A stretch of DNA of 64,000 bases from Neovahlkampfia damariscottae (Eukaryota > Heterolobosea > Selenaionea > Neovahlkampfiida > Neovahlkampfiidae). The DNA is taken from assembly GCA_016618085.1 (NCBI GenBank), contig JABLTG010000013.1:141357-205356 (forward strand), given 5' to 3'. A program made the translations under genes and the position numbers. Below the pieces are notes generated by a model. The model worked only from the letters and a program-made list of their open reading frames with translations, was not told the origin of the DNA and did no database searches. Below, one piece after another: positions 10,405-20,938 of the stretch (position 1 is its first letter; each line of letters starts with the position of its first letter).

Positions 10405-11430
10405 CTATTCAATTCTTTCAATTTCAAATCTACCCTCAACATTATATTCCAAAAAATTTTCTTCTTGTGATTCAAGTACTAATATTTTTCTTTGGTATTT
10501 TCCAAATACTTCATTTCCTGTTATATTTAATTTATATTTCACGTCAATATAAACTTCACCAAAATTTTTCGTTTCTCTAATTCCATTTCCGTGTAAAACA
10601 ATATTTTTATCATCTTCAAAAATGCCAGTCAATGGAACTGCCACATCAACTTGTAACCATGTAACTACATTTCCAAATATTTGAATTGGTGGTATTTCTT
10701 CTTTTTCAGAAATTTCCCATTCATCCAAATGATGAATGACTTCATGTTGAATATCTTGTTCTTTTACTTTTTCAAAAGACTTCAATAACTTAATTCTAAT
10801 ATCTTGAAAAACATATTTTTCACTTTTAAATTCAAGAATTTCTTTTGTATTCTCAAATTTTCCAGTTTTTAATATTTTATAGATTTTTGGATAATTCATC
10901 AAATTTTGTAAATTTTCAATTTGAACTTCAAGTTCTTTGAGAAAATTAGGATCTCTTTGTTCTATAATCAATCCATATTTTTGAGCATCTTTGTATTTTC
11001 CAAGATGACAAGCTAAAATAAAAATTTGAAATATTTGATCAATTGAAAGTGAATTCAAATTTAATTGAGACAAGAAATCGTATGAAGATTTAATTTTAAA
11101 ACCATTTTTCAATATAAAAGCCACAGATGCTTCAATAAACTTTGATTCTGGTATTTCTTCTGCTTTCAATTTTTCAAGTGTGGAAAAAATTTTGTTTCCG
11201 AATTGATTTTTGTTTTTTTCAAATTCATCAATTTTTAATCTATTCAAGTGGTTTAAGAGATAATTTGAAATTAAAAAATTCAACTCTTTGTTTTCAGTTT
11301 CAAATTTCAAAATTGAATCTGTGTAACTCTCAGAAAAATCATTAGACTCCAGTTTTTGTAGTAGTTCTTCTTTTGTTGTGTATGTTATTTTGTGTTTATT
11401 TCTGAAAATTTTCAATACTTTTCTTATCAT
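10405..11430 (-). CDS. Unknown protein, possible mitochondrial targeting
   Basis: Single-exon gene of 341 aa with an ATG at 11428-11430. The start MIRKVLKIFRNKHK is short, basic and amphipathic and could be a mitochondrial presequence (inference). Residues 20-230 are mostly helical with repeated leucine spacing, and the last 100 residues are strand-rich (WLQVDVAVPLTGIF, VYIDVKYKLNI). The helical-then-strand arrangement loosely recalls Tim44/MRPL45-type proteins, but no diagnostic motif is seen and I do not assign it. ATTGG at 11463-11467 lies about 32 nt upstream. Confidence 0.7.
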   Translation of the reverse strand: MIRKVLKIFRNKHKITYTTKEELLQKLESNDFSESYTDSILKFETENKELNFLISNYLLNHLNRLKIDEFEKNKNQFGNKIFSTLEKLKAEEIPESKFIEASVAFILKNGFKIKSSYDFLSQLNLNSLSIDQIFQIFILACHLGKYKDAQKYGLIIEQRDPNFLKELEVQIENLQNLMNYPKIYKILKTGKFENTKEILEFKSEKYVFQDIRIKLLKSFEKVKEQDIQHEVIHHLDEWEISEKEEIPPIQIFGNVVTWLQVDVAVPLTGIFEDDKNIVLHGNGIRETKNFGEVYIDVKYKLNITGNEVFGKYQRKILVLESQEENFLEYNVEGRFEIERIE

Positions 11431-11474
11431 AATGGATACAAAAAAAATTGAAGGAAAATCTAATTGGACAATTT

Positions 11475-12972
11475 TTATTGTAGTTTTTTATGTTCATCGA
11501 GTGAAGTAACTTTTTTGTTGAAAATTAACAACCAACCAATTGAAATTGCATTAATTAAAGCATTTCCATAAAAAAATTTCGGTGAATTGAATTGATAAAT
11601 CACAAACATCGAAAGAGATAATCTACTTATTTCAAGAAAAGTTGAAAATGATTTTTGATCAAATATTGTACTTAATGAATACATATGAAAATAAACATAA
11701 CATCCTGATAACATTCTTTGATACAAATTGAATTTTGGAAATGAGTTTAAAATGGAAAATGAAATCACAACTTCCAAGATGAAATGAAGAAAGCTATAGA
11801 ACCACATTTGTTGATTAACTGGATTAGAATCATATTTTTGTCTTTTTTTTATAGGTTTTTTAATTTCTTCTTTTTTTTCTTCGATTTTTGGTGTTGAATT
11901 CAATCTATCTTTAAATTTTTGATACTGTGCATATTTATTGACTTTCCATGAATAAATTGGGCTATAATCCAACCAACAACGAATTCTAGTATTTTAATTT
12001 CTAAATTAATAATTACTTGTTTAAAATTCCATTTGATCTTTGTGATGCTTCGTAAATATCCATCCAATAATGATGTTGCAAAAAAAATGGGTTCCAAGAA
12101 GCAATTTTTGTTGAAATACCATAATTTACTGCTTCTTCCTCTTCTTGAAAAGATCCAAACATTCTATCAAAAATGATCAAAGTTCCACCATAATTTTTAT
12201 CTACATATTTCCAATTCCTACCATGATGAACTCTATGATGAGATGGCGTATTAAATATGAATTCAATAGGCCACCATAATTTTGAAATATGTCTTGTATG
12301 AATAAAAAATTGATAAATTGTATTGATATCTTTATGATAATAAAATAATGGAACAGGAGCAATAAATGCAAATGGTAAGAAAAAAACTTGTGAAAAAAAT
12401 GGTTGAAAATAAGATTGTCTCAAAGCAGTTGATAAATTATATTCTTCTGATGTATGATGTACAATATGACCAGCCCAACCAATATTCCATTCATGCCCAA
12501 AACGATGAAACCAATAGTAACTAAATTCTACCATGAAAAATAACATCATCCATTCAAACCAATTATAATCACTTTGCTTTCTTGCAAAGTCAATTAAACT
12601 ATAGTATTTATTGATATAAACATACATTTCAAAATTTCCAAGGTGAAATAAAATACTGAAAATGGTTGAATAAACACCCATTGAAATAGATGAAAATGTA
12701 TCATTCAAACGATAATATTTTTCTTTTTTAAATAATTCTACAAATGATTCAATAATTACAAGTACTAAAAAAATTGGTATAAAATATTGTATAAGTTTTG
12801 GTTGTTTTGGAATGATTAATTCTTCTGAAGAAAGTGGAACAGCAATATAACCATAAATACCAAGAAAGACTGGAAAATATCCAACAAGTAAATAACTGAA
12901 TAGTTTTAACCATGACTTTGATTCAGATTTTAATATTTCTTCTTGTCTTTCTGCTGTCAACTGTTCAATCAT
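11475..12972 (-). CDS. AGMO: Alkylglycerol monooxygenase (fatty acid hydroxylase superfamily)
   Basis: Two exons (12972-12017, 11961-11475) with a 55-nt intron give 480 aa. The di-iron histidine clusters HRFGH, HIVHH and HHRVHH lie in order, with NLSTALRQS and the typical SWNPFFLQ..Y block. Multiple hydrophobic helices surround them. The second exon adds a C-terminal set of membrane helices as in animal AGMO (TMEM195), which argues that the two exons are one gene. AGMO cleaves ether bonds of alkylglycerols using O2 and tetrahydrobiopterin in the ER. The ATG at 12972 (MIEQLTAE) was preferred over an upstream in-frame GTG. TGATTGG at 12995-13001 lies 22 nt upstream. The 3' splice site is the least certain part. 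Confidence 0.88.
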
Positions 12973-12994
12973 TTTGGAACAGAAAAATAATTTT

Positions 12995-13001
12995 TGATTG
13001 G
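12995..13001 (-). promoter_or_regulatory. CCAAT box of AGMO
   Basis: CCAATCA on the minus strand, 22 nt before the ATG at 12972; it lies upstream of that ATG and just downstream of a GTG alternative, favouring the ATG. Confidence 0.55.
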
Positions 13002-13061
13002 CGTGCACAGTTTCGAATTTATAACAATGAATTCAAAATTAATATTGATAAAAATCACTCT

Positions 13062-13806
13062 TTATTTTTTTTTTGGATTATAATCAAGTCCTAATTTTTT
13101 CATTTCAACAGCAGCTCCAAATAAATAATCATATACTTCAGCATGTGTTTTACATTCAATCCAATCTTTACCCCAGATATATACCTTTGTTAATGTTAAA
13201 AATTTAAATTGATTTTTTTTTTTACTCCGTGTCTTCTTACAAGCACAGCAAAAGTATTTGGATACTTTTCCATGATGCTGTACATTCCATCACATAATTC
13301 ATGTTCAAAAGCTGTGTTTTCAATAATAGGTACTGTTAAAGTGTCATAGTAACCATGTCCTCGAATTCCTTTAATCATTTCAAGATGTGAACATTGAAAT
13401 TCGTTTTTGTCTTCTCCAACAATGAGAGTGGCCAACATTGCATTGACAGAATGACTATGAATAACAGCACCTGCATTTCTTAATTTATATGCATTGTTGA
13501 ATAAAGTCAAACAAGCAGAGATTTTGAATTTTGCATCTTTGACTGCTGTGTTTGGATCATAAATTGGTTTTAATGTTTTTAAATCTAAAATGTAAATATG
13601 TTCTTCTTCCATTCTTTCTTTATGAACTCCGGAAGGTGCAATAAAAATTTCATTTTCAACTCTGATGGAAATTCCTGGTATCGGATAATTAAAGAAAAAA
13701 AAATTTTACCTCCGCCAGTTCCTGAAACCCATCCTTGATGGTAGAAATGACGACATAATTCTACAATAACTTTTTGTGGTGTATCACTGTTTTTCAACAA
13801 ACTCAT
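13062..13806 (-). CDS. mtnB: Methylthioribulose-1-phosphate dehydratase (APIP/MtnB)
   Basis: Three exons (13806-13710, 13674-13226, 13184-13062) with 35- and 41-nt introns give 222 aa. The class II aldolase/adducin fold is recognised by [23 protein letters not shown], the zinc ligands of VIHSHSVNA and the C-terminal RRHGVYIWG..W..CKTHAE. GTGGG and RRHGV are completed only by splicing. The enzyme dehydrates 5-methylthioribulose-1-phosphate in the methionine salvage pathway in the cytosol. Length is close to eukaryotic APIP. ATTGG at 13823-13827 lies about 16 nt upstream, inside a 127-bp divergent promoter shared with the gene at 13934. Confidence 0.93.
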
Positions 13807-13907
13807 TTTAAAAAACAATTTTATTGGACAACAGAAATTTGATTTCAAAACAATAAATTTTTGAAATTTAGGAAAAAAACTGAAAAATATGAGATAAAGA
13901 TCTTCAT

Positions 13908-13914
13908 CCAATCA
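13908..13914 (+). promoter_or_regulatory. CCAAT box of the secreted Cys-protein gene
   Basis: CCAATCA, 19 nt before the ATG at 13934. Confidence 0.55.
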
Positions 13915-13933
13915 TATACTCAATTTTTATCCA

Positions 13934-14541
13934 ATGAAAGCTTTACTTGCCTTGACAGTTTTATTTCTCTTGGTCAGTTTTGCTGTTTCTGTACCAGTTC
14001 CATGTGTTGCATCCGCTCAAGCATCAGTCCTTAATATCGGTGATTTTGGAGGTTATTGTGGGCTTCAACCAGGAGAAAAAGGATGTTTCCATACCTGTTC
14101 ATATGGAAAAAACATGAAAATTATATTTGAATCAAAAGAAGTCAACAGTTTTGATGCGGTAGGACAAGTTTATTTAGAATGTCTTTCAGAAGGACCACTT
14201 TGTCAATGTAGTCGTTTCATGTTTGAAATGTTTTTTTTTTTACCTTTTACTTTAGTTCATTGCTTGCTTCTGCTGGGCAAACAAGACAAAAAAGAAATTT
14301 AGAAGGTGTTATCACTAGCACATGTAGAACTTCAGAATTCTTCAGAAATCCTTCTGTAACTGCTCCTCCACTTATTTTCGGACATCCATCACCAAAAAAA
14401 CCAAAAAGTGTTTCAGGTGTTGTTAGAAATCTCAGAAAATTCTCAAAAAGAGTGGTACGTAAACCAAGTTCATTTGGTACTCTCTCAGAAGAACAAGAAG
14501 AAACATCAACACTTGATTTTCAACTTGAAGATACTGAATAA
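13934..14541 (+). CDS. Small secreted cysteine-containing protein, unknown
   Basis: Two exons (13934-14229, 14256-14541) with a 26-nt intron give 193 aa. MKALLALTVLFLLVSFAVS is a strong signal peptide. The mature N-terminal part holds about six to eight Cys (CVAS, GGYCGL, GCFHTCSYG, LECLSEGPLCQC), probably disulfide-bonded. The C-terminal part is proline-, serine- and lysine-rich (HPSPKKPKS, RNLRKFSKR) and ends acidic. I recognise no family. The intron was placed at GTTTTT..TTTAG because it alone keeps the frame. CCAATCA at 13908-13914 lies 19 nt before the ATG, and the ATG itself sits in a second CCAAT. Confidence 0.7.
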
Positions 14542-14668
14542 ATTATTTGTTCTGTTAAAATCCAAAAATAATAACTCCCATCTGAAACCTTACAAGAAAT
14601 GAAGTTTACATCTAAAAGGAGTTCAACCAATAATTTCTTTTCATTCTGAAAGATCTTTTTGATTCGTC

Positions 14669-16844
14669 ATGGGTGTTGTTGATTCAGTATTCAACTCAAT
14701 TTCTTCAGCAACTTATAGCGAACAACAATGGAAACAACTACTTGATCATATCAAAAATTCAACCAAAACCTCACAAGAAATAACAAATTTTATGGACAGA
14801 TTATTTTTAAGGTTAAAGAAACATGAAGAAACTCATGGATTTTTAAAAACGAACCAAATTAAAGTACTTTTTGAATATATCACAAAAATCCTGACCATAG
14901 AAGAAGTCCAGTTAGGAAAAGATTGGAACAAAATTATTCTTGAACAATTCTCAACTTTGGACACAACTATTCAAAATTTAATAATAGAAATAAGTTTAAT
15001 ACTGATAAAAATTGATGAAAATTACAGAACTAAAGTTTTTCAAAACGCGATTTCAAAACCAAATCAAATTAGTCTGTAAAAAAAAAAAAGAAAAAAAAAA
15101 GTTAATAATTTTTAAATTTTAGGACGTACTCAATTGTTGAAAAAATATCATTGAAATTACCATCTTTAATCTTTAAAATAGTTGAAGAGTTGATAGAATC
15201 ACCAAAAATTACAAAACAAGCATGTGATTTTTGTTTACATTTGATAGAGAATTCTTACTTCAATTCTTCATTTCATTTTATTGCTGAAAGAAATATATTA
15301 TTCTCATTAATCAAAATATTAAAAGTAAAACTCAACTCAAAAATTAAAATTTTTTTCATGAAGAAAATTGAAGATGTAGAAATTGAAATTTCTTGTTTAT
15401 GGAGTATATCTTTTATTATTCCAACTTATTTACAAAGAGAAAAAATAAGTAATTTAGTATCATTTACAAATGATTTATTTTCAATATTTCAAAAATTATT
15501 CAAAAATGTACATCATGATGTAGTCAAACCATTGAAACAATTTGGAAAATTACTTTATACAATATTTCCTCATTCTTTTTTAGAATTTGTTCGAAAGAAT
15601 GAATTAAATGTTGAAAATTTAATGAAGAATTATGCTTTTAATCCAAGATTATTGTTAAGTCCTGCTAATGAATTGAAATTAGAATCAATGAAAAATTTAA
15701 ATTTTAAACAAATTATGAATGATTCAGATTTATATCAAAAAAGAAATAAAATAGATGCAAGTTATTTTTCAACTGAATTAAAAAATATTGAAAAATTAGA
15801 TGCTGATAATACAAGTTTAGGTAAGAAAAAAAAATTTAACACAATTTCTTTATTAAGGTTTTTTATTCATTATTTTTAATATTTTAAGATGTATGGTGGC
15901 AAAAAATTAGTGATTTACAAAACTATATTGAAGATTATTTTGAAAAAGAAAAAACAATTTATACAAATGATTTAACAAAATTACAAAAAAAATATTTAGT
16001 TTTAAAAAATGAAAAGATATTTGAAAGATTTATGAGAAAAAAACATGAAAATTATTCAAAAGAATTAAAAAAAAAATTAATAAATTCATGGGAATTAGAA
16101 GATAAATTAATTGATTCATCAAGAAGAAATGATCAACAATTAGAAGAAATTAAAATTTTAAAAAATGAAATGAAAAAATTAAAAGAAATTAATATTAGAA
16201 CAAAAGATACACAAATAAATTGGGAAGCAAAAGTTCAAAATAATTTAGATCAAACAAATTTTAGAATTAAAGGATTACTTGAAAAGAAATTAATTTTAGA
16301 TGAAAAAATTGATACTTTAGAACATGAAAATTATCAATTAAAAGAAGTTTTAGATTCAAAAGTTACTGAAATTTATCAATTAAAAACAAGATTAAATTTC
16401 TTAAATACAAAAGAAGTTGAATCTTTAAAAATGAAAAAAAAATTAGATTCATTACAAGAAGAAATTTTCATTTTTGAACAAAATCAAACTTTATTACTTG
16501 AATCAATTGTTAAAAATCAAAAATTATCTTCTGAGATTTTACATCGTGATAAAATTATTCAAGCTTTAAATAAAAAACTTGATAATTCATTGGAGAAATT
16601 GAGACATATTAATTCAATCATTTATGAAAAGGATTTAAATATTTCTTCTTATAAATTAAAAGTTGAAAATCAATTTAATGAACTACAACAAGAAAAACAG
16701 AATATCATTTATTTGACAAATGTTTTTGAAGATAAAATAAATTCAATAAGTAGGAAATATAAAACATCAAAAGATATAAATTTATATTTAGAAGAAAGAA
16801 TATTACAAATGAACTCAAAAATTGAGAGTTTATCAAAAGAATAA
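14669..16844 (+). CDS. TSC1: Hamartin (TSC1)-like protein
   Basis: Three exons (14669-15075, 15123-15820, 15889-16844) with 47- and 68-nt introns give 686 aa. The N-terminal 330 residues form an alpha-helical repeat, and the stretch IIPTYLQREKISNLV ... FGKLLYTIFPHSFLEFVRKN matches hamartin's conserved 'LP.IP....FDIFGRL....P.NFV.FLR' order. After a WWQ linker (about residue 369), roughly residues 380-686 are a long lysine/glutamate coiled coil, as in hamartin. TSC1 scaffolds TSC2/TBC1D7, the Rheb GAP that restrains mTORC1 at lysosomes. No TSC2 is in the window. The family call rests on architecture and one block, so it is moderate. CCAAT at 14627-14631 lies about 37 nt upstream. Confidence 0.62.
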
Positions 16845-16983
16845 AGTTTTAAAGATTCTCTATAATATTATCCTTCTTGTGATTGTTGTGATGACAAAGA
16901 CGAAAAATTGAGTTCAATTTCTCACTTTATTTTAAAGCATCTCGTTCTAGAGACATTGTAAATCAGCAAAGTAATCTGTATGA

Positions 16984-17856
16984 TCACATTTTTACAATAT
17001 CAATAACTTTCGGTATATCAACATCTTCATCTGAATGTTGAATTGTATTCCACCCCATTCTGATTTTGTAAATATGTTTTGATAATAATGAATCGATTTG
17101 TTTGTGTTTAAAACTATTTTTGAATTCATAGATAATCACATCAAATTTTTCATTTTGGAATTGATTCAATATCTCTGAATTTTGTCCCTCCAATGAAGGA
17201 ATAAAAATGAAATTTCTTTTTAATTGAGGATCAAAACAATAATCATTCAGGTGATATGACTTTCCATTCCATTCAATTTTTTTATTCTTGATAAACGATG
17301 ATGTAAGTTTCAAAGGGATTTTCTCATTTTTCATTTTTTCAACATTCAACTTTGATGGTAAATATTCTTTGAATTGATAAATTATTTGTGTTTTATTCAA
17401 AAAATGTGCGAAAACTCTCCAATCTGTTTTTCCTTGATCTATTGAAATTTTCACTTCTTGACTGGATTCAATTTCAACAAATTCCATGTTTGAAAATTTA
17501 ATATAAGTATCTGCCAATTCCAACAAGGTGTCACAATAATGTTTCAAACCTTTTGGTCCGACAATATAAATTGTCTCTTTTTCTTTACCAACTTGAAGTG
17601 GATAACGAAATTGTAACATGGCAAGTAATCCAATAAGTCCATAAATATGTGAACCTGTTAATTCAGTAATAAATATTGTTTTAATTTTGTTAAAGTTAAA
17701 AGAGTTCAAAATTGATAATTGTGATCCATCATTTACATTTACCAACCAAACAGCACCGTTTGAAAATTGTAAAGAAGTCAAGTTGACAGTATTACAGCAA
17801 TATTTAGTGCACTTGGTGTCATTCAATTTCTGCACGTCGAACTTTAGTTTGAACAT
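16984..17856 (-). CDS. RNase Z/ELAC-like protein lacking metal ligands
   Basis: Single-exon gene of 290 aa (ATG at 17856; an upstream in-frame GTG is rejected). The metallo-beta-lactamase scaffold of the short tRNase Z type is recognisable: DGSQLSIL, then IFITELTGSHIYGLIGLL where active enzymes have THLHGDHIFGL, then IVGPKGL, then FKEYLPSKLNVEKM..KIP as in the family's 'E.....EKL...GIP'. The HxHxDH motif has only its last His; the later His in 'L.H' and the GDT strand are also lost. The tRNA 3'-processing activity is therefore very unlikely. A non-catalytic partner or repurposed protein is my inference. TGATTGG at 17880-17886 lies 23 nt upstream, so it appears to be a maintained gene. Confidence 0.72.
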   Translation of the reverse strand: MFKLKFDVQKLNDTKCTKYCCNTVNLTSLQFSNGAVWLVNVNDGSQLSILNSFNFNKIKTIFITELTGSHIYGLIGLLAMLQFRYPLQVGKEKETIYIVGPKGLKHYCDTLLELADTYIKFSNMEFVEIESSQEVKISIDQGKTDWRVFAHFLNKTQIIYQFKEYLPSKLNVEKMKNEKIPLKLTSSFIKNKKIEWNGKSYHLNDYCFDPQLKRNFIFIPSLEGQNSEILNQFQNEKFDVIIYEFKNSFKHKQIDSLLSKHIYKIRMGWNTIQHSDEDVDIPKVIDIVKM

Positions 17857-17879
17857 CAACTTCACTCCAGAAATAAAGC

Positions 17880-17886
17880 TGATTGG
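17880..17886 (-). promoter_or_regulatory. CCAAT box of the RNase Z-like gene
   Basis: CCAATCA on the minus strand, 23 nt before the ATG at 17856. Confidence 0.55.
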
Positions 17887-17964
17887 ACTGTTGAATACAT
17901 CAAATTATGGAGTTATTCCATTCTACTTTTTGGCCTAATTAATTTTTCACTAAAAATCATCTAA

Positions 17965-18035
17965 GCCCCAATAGTTTAGTGGTCGAATATCTCGTTGTGG
18001 CCGAGAAGATGCAAGTTCGATTCTTGCTTGGGGCA
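17965..18035 (+). tRNA. tRNA-His (GTG)
   Basis: A full cloverleaf folds by eye. The acceptor GCCCCAA pairs with TTGGGGC (18028-18034), discriminator A at 18035. The D arm contains AGTTTAGTGGT. The anticodon stem TCTCG/CGAGA encloses the loop TTGTGGC with anticodon GTG. The T arm is GCAAG-TTCGATT-CTTGC. No intron is present. GTG reads His codons CAC/CAT. The usual extra G at -1 of tRNA-His is not encoded as a paired base and would be added afterwards. Six T residues at 18040-18045 form the Pol III stop. Box A and box B sequences are in the D and T arms. Confidence 0.97.
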
Positions 18036-18039
18036 CTCA

Positions 18040-18045
18040 TTTTTT
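18040..18045 (+). terminator. Pol III oligo-T terminator of tRNA-His
   Basis: A run of six T residues starts 5 nt after the discriminator base of tRNA-His, the normal Pol III termination signal. Confidence 0.85.
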
Positions 18046-18084
18046 AGACATGGAGGAATTTCAACTACTGTTAAACCAAATGAT

Positions 18085-18967
18085 TTATTGTTTTAAATTG
18101 TGAAAGATTTCATTAACATCAGCATTTGCATCTAATTTTTCCATCATTTTGTCAAAAACTTCTACATCCTCCTCATTTGTCAACTCCATCAAATCTTTTG
18201 GCTTCATGATAATTTCACAATGTTCAATATTATATTTCTCCTTCATATTGGTTTCAATTTCATGAAGATTTTGAACATCACAATAAATCTAAAGAATTAA
18301 TTTCAATTTTCATTATTACGTTCACTTCTTTGTCAACAACTTCAAAATCAGATGCACCAAATTGAATTGCATCTTCAATCAACATCTCTTGTTCTTTTTC
18401 ATTTTCAACTTCAGAAAATGTTAATAAACCAACTTTTTCAAAAGCCCAATAAGCATCTCCTTGTCCTCCTTGATGATCATTGAATATTTTCCTGACTTCT
18501 TGTAATAATCGATTTACATTATCTGTCACACAAAATAAAATAACACCAATACCATCTTTTGAAAAATTGATGTTAGTTATAAATATTTACTTATTCCGTA
18601 TCCTGAATATTGATATGAAATGAAATTTTTTGCATTTTTTCCTTCTCCTGATGCAATTGCATTTTCTATTACTTTTTTTGGGATATTTAACTTTTTGGCT
18701 TTTTCAATCGCAAAGCGAAGTTTAAAGTTTACATCTATATCCTTTCCTCCTTCTCTTACACAAGAAGAAATTTCTCTTGATACTTTTCCAGCTATGACTG
18801 CGTGCTTCAAAAAAAAAAATGAAAATTTTTCTTCTTAATACTCTTGGATCATTAACAGCTTTTTGATGTTTAATTTTTGACCACTTGTCTAATAAAAATA
18901 AATATTTGATAATAATTTTACTATGACCTGCAAGTGATTGTATTGTTTGACCAAATCTTTTGAGCAT
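18085..18967 (-). CDS. TACO1: YebC/TACO1-family mitochondrial translation factor
   Basis: Five exons (18967-18922, 18888-18842, 18804-18591, 18555-18320, 18288-18085) with 31-37 nt introns, all phase-consistent, give 248 aa. Family blocks appear in order: AGHNKWSKIKHQK, GKVSREI, VREGGKD, IPKKVIENAI, YSGYGINGIGVILFCVTDN, LLQEVRKIF, and FGASDFEV followed by IYCDVQNL. These match YebC/TACO1, which in eukaryotes promotes mitochondrial translation (COX1 in mammals) by acting at mitoribosomes. The N-terminal MLKRFGQTIQSL is a plausible short targeting sequence, although a further upstream start cannot be excluded. It implies a mitochondrial genome that is translated. I see no perfect CCAAT near this start. 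Confidence 0.92.
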
Positions 18968-19083
18968 CAATTGACGAATTAAAAATGGAAAATGAAAGAA
19001 ATTTGAAATATTTAATTTTCTCAATTTTAGAATTGAAAATGTAGTTTATATAATTTATTCATTTTTAACCAATAAGCGTTCAC

Positions 19084-19701
19084 ATGTATTCAACTGAGGT
19101 TGAAACAGAAACCAATTTCCAAATTTTTTTAAACTTGGTACAACCAAAACCAACAACAAATTGTACAAAACATAAAAACTGTTATGAAATGAATAACTTA
19201 TTTAATTTTTTCGACTTGCCTTATGGAATAGAAATACCTTTAAAATTTGAAAATGACAAAATACAAAAAACGTATTTCGTTCCTTGTTTAAGTGCTATTC
19301 AAATATATGATGAAAAATCAAATATAATACTAGAGTACTTTGAAAAATTACGACCAGATTTACGAATACCATTCAACGAAACTATAGAACTTATTTTTGA
19401 AAAACAAAAAGACTTACTACAAGAGCATTCTTCAAATTATAATGAAAAAAGTTGGTACTCTGTAAATTGGAATCCAATTTTATTTGAAAATGGAACAAGT
19501 CATGAAATAAAAGGTCAAATTCTGACTTATCATAAAATAACAACAAATTCAATGATTTGTTGTTATCCTCACATTTTTAAAAAGAAATTTTGGTTTAAAG
19601 AAAATGGTTCAAAAAAAATGAAAGAACAATTTCAAAACTGTCAAAACTTTTTGAATGAATTAAAAGTTGAACATCCTGATTTGATACATTTAAAAAAATA
19701 A
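19084..19701 (+). CDS. DUF789 family protein
   Basis: Single-exon gene of 205 aa. It matches the DUF789 family, best known from plants: an N-terminal FFDLPYGIEIPL with YFVPCLSAIQIY, LEYFEKLRP, and the central WYSVNWNPILFENG followed by GQILTYHKIT, corresponding to the family's 'W.PiY.iP.....a.FLTYH'. The biochemical function of DUF789 is unknown. No signal peptide or membrane helix. CCAAT at 19069-19073 is only about 10 nt before the ATG. Its stop is 4 nt from the stop of the convergent gene at 19706. Confidence 0.8.
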   Translation: MYSTEVETETNFQIFLNLVQPKPTTNCTKHKNCYEMNNLFNFFDLPYGIEIPLKFENDKIQKTYFVPCLSAIQIYDEKSNIILEYFEKLRPDLRIPFNETIELIFEKQKDLLQEHSSNYNEKSWYSVNWNPILFENGTSHEIKGQILTYHKITTNSMICCYPHIFKKKFWFKENGSKKMKEQFQNCQNFLNELKVEHPDLIHLKK

Positions 19702-19705
19702 AAAT

Positions 19706-20644
19706 TTATAAAAATTTGAATTCAATTTCAGTTCCAAAATGATCAGATATGTCATATAATTCTGATAATACCTTCACTTTTGAACATTTTATTCTTTCTA
19801 AATCATAAATTACATTATCCAATGAAATTGAATCAAATGAAAATGAATAATCAATTCTACCGGAATAGACATATTCATTAGATTGATTATATGAGAAATT
19901 CATGTTTGAATCTCTTTCAATACATGTGACTTCCATGTCCAATGAATTTGATTCACAAAATTCAAAATATAAATCTCTTCTTGATGTCAGAATTGGACAA
20001 TCTTTAGTGAAATAATTAAATTCTTTGATTGAATCAATATTAAAATCACCTGATAAAATTATACTTATTTTTTGTTTTCCATACTTATTGACAATTTTAG
20101 TCAATTCTTCTTTAAGGAATAATTCTATTTCTTTTAATTGATTTTCTTGTGAATGATTAATATTATATGGATCTAAATGAGTACTAACAAGTACTAAATA
20201 ATCACATTTTAAAGTAGATGAGCTAATATCCAATAAAATCAATTGAACTCCTTTTTTTGATTTTGTTTCACTGTGTTCAAAAGTTTTTCTTGATTCAAGA
20301 ATCAATTGAAATTCTTTTTTATATGGAATATATAATCCACCTGTTTCTGATAAGTAATTTGTTGCTACATTCCAAAGTTCAAATAAAGTACCTCCTATTG
20401 GAAATGAAGACCAATTTGAATCAGGTACTCTATGTGTTTCTTGTAAATTTTTTTGAAAAATTTCAACTTGACAACCCCATTGTTCTTGTAGAATACAAAA
20501 ATCATATTTTGAGCATAATTTTGAAATTTTTTCTGCTCTTTCGTCCTGTTTGATACAGTTTCCTTTGGCGAATATTGAAGGCATTAAGAAACAATTGAGT
20601 TGTAAAAGTTTGAATGACCTTTCTTCCACCCGTTTTATTTTCAT
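19706..20644 (-). CDS. Endonuclease/exonuclease/phosphatase family enzyme (nSMase-like)
   Basis: Single-exon gene of 312 aa. All classic motifs of the EEP fold are present in order: FKLLQLNCFL (the Asn), CILQEQW (metal-binding Glu), GGLYIPY, VLVSTHLDP (catalytic His region), LSGDFNID (Asp-x-Asn), GRIDYSFSF and the terminal SDHFGTEIEF (Asp-His pair). The arrangement with LQLNCFL..P, GG and STHL resembles neutral sphingomyelinase-type and bacterial SMase-like members more than AP endonucleases or Ccr4, but substrate is not proven by sequence. No membrane anchor is seen. CCAAT at 20666-20670 lies 21 nt upstream. Confidence 0.85.
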   Translation of the reverse strand: MKIKRVEERSFKLLQLNCFLMPSIFAKGNCIKQDERAEKISKLCSKYDFCILQEQWGCQVEIFQKNLQETHRVPDSNWSSFPIGGTLFELWNVATNYLSETGGLYIPYKKEFQLILESRKTFEHSETKSKKGVQLILLDISSSTLKCDYLVLVSTHLDPYNINHSQENQLKEIELFLKEELTKIVNKYGKQKISIILSGDFNIDSIKEFNYFTKDCPILTSRRDLYFEFCESNSLDMEVTCIERDSNMNFSYNQSNEYVYSGRIDYSFSFDSISLDNVIYDLERIKCSKVKVLSELYDISDHFGTEIEFKFL

Positions 20645-20938
20645 TGTTTTTTTTTCGAAGAAAGACCAATGAAAAAGATTCTATATTTAAACCTTCAATG
20701 AAAAAAAATGGAATTTAAGTCCTCTTTTGTTCACTTGATAAAACAATCCATTTGCTGCAATTTTAATTTTGATTTTCTTTCAGACATTGAATTGAAAAAC
20801 GATATACTGTGAAAAATATTCCAAGAAAATTTTAGAATGTCATTTGTTTTTTGATTGGTCAATGGAACATTAGATTCGAAAGTAAAAATAACTATAAATT
20901 TGATTTGACAATCACTTCAACCTCATCAAAACCAAAAA

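Noticed and set aside
11986-12016. 31-nt version of the AGMO intron
   Set aside because: It shifts the frame away from the C-terminal membrane helices; the 55-nt version keeps them.
13806-13911. Longer N-terminus for the MtnB gene
   Set aside because: Upstream residues ([11 protein letters not shown]) do not belong to the family and pass through the CCAAT region; the ATG at 13806 fits APIP.
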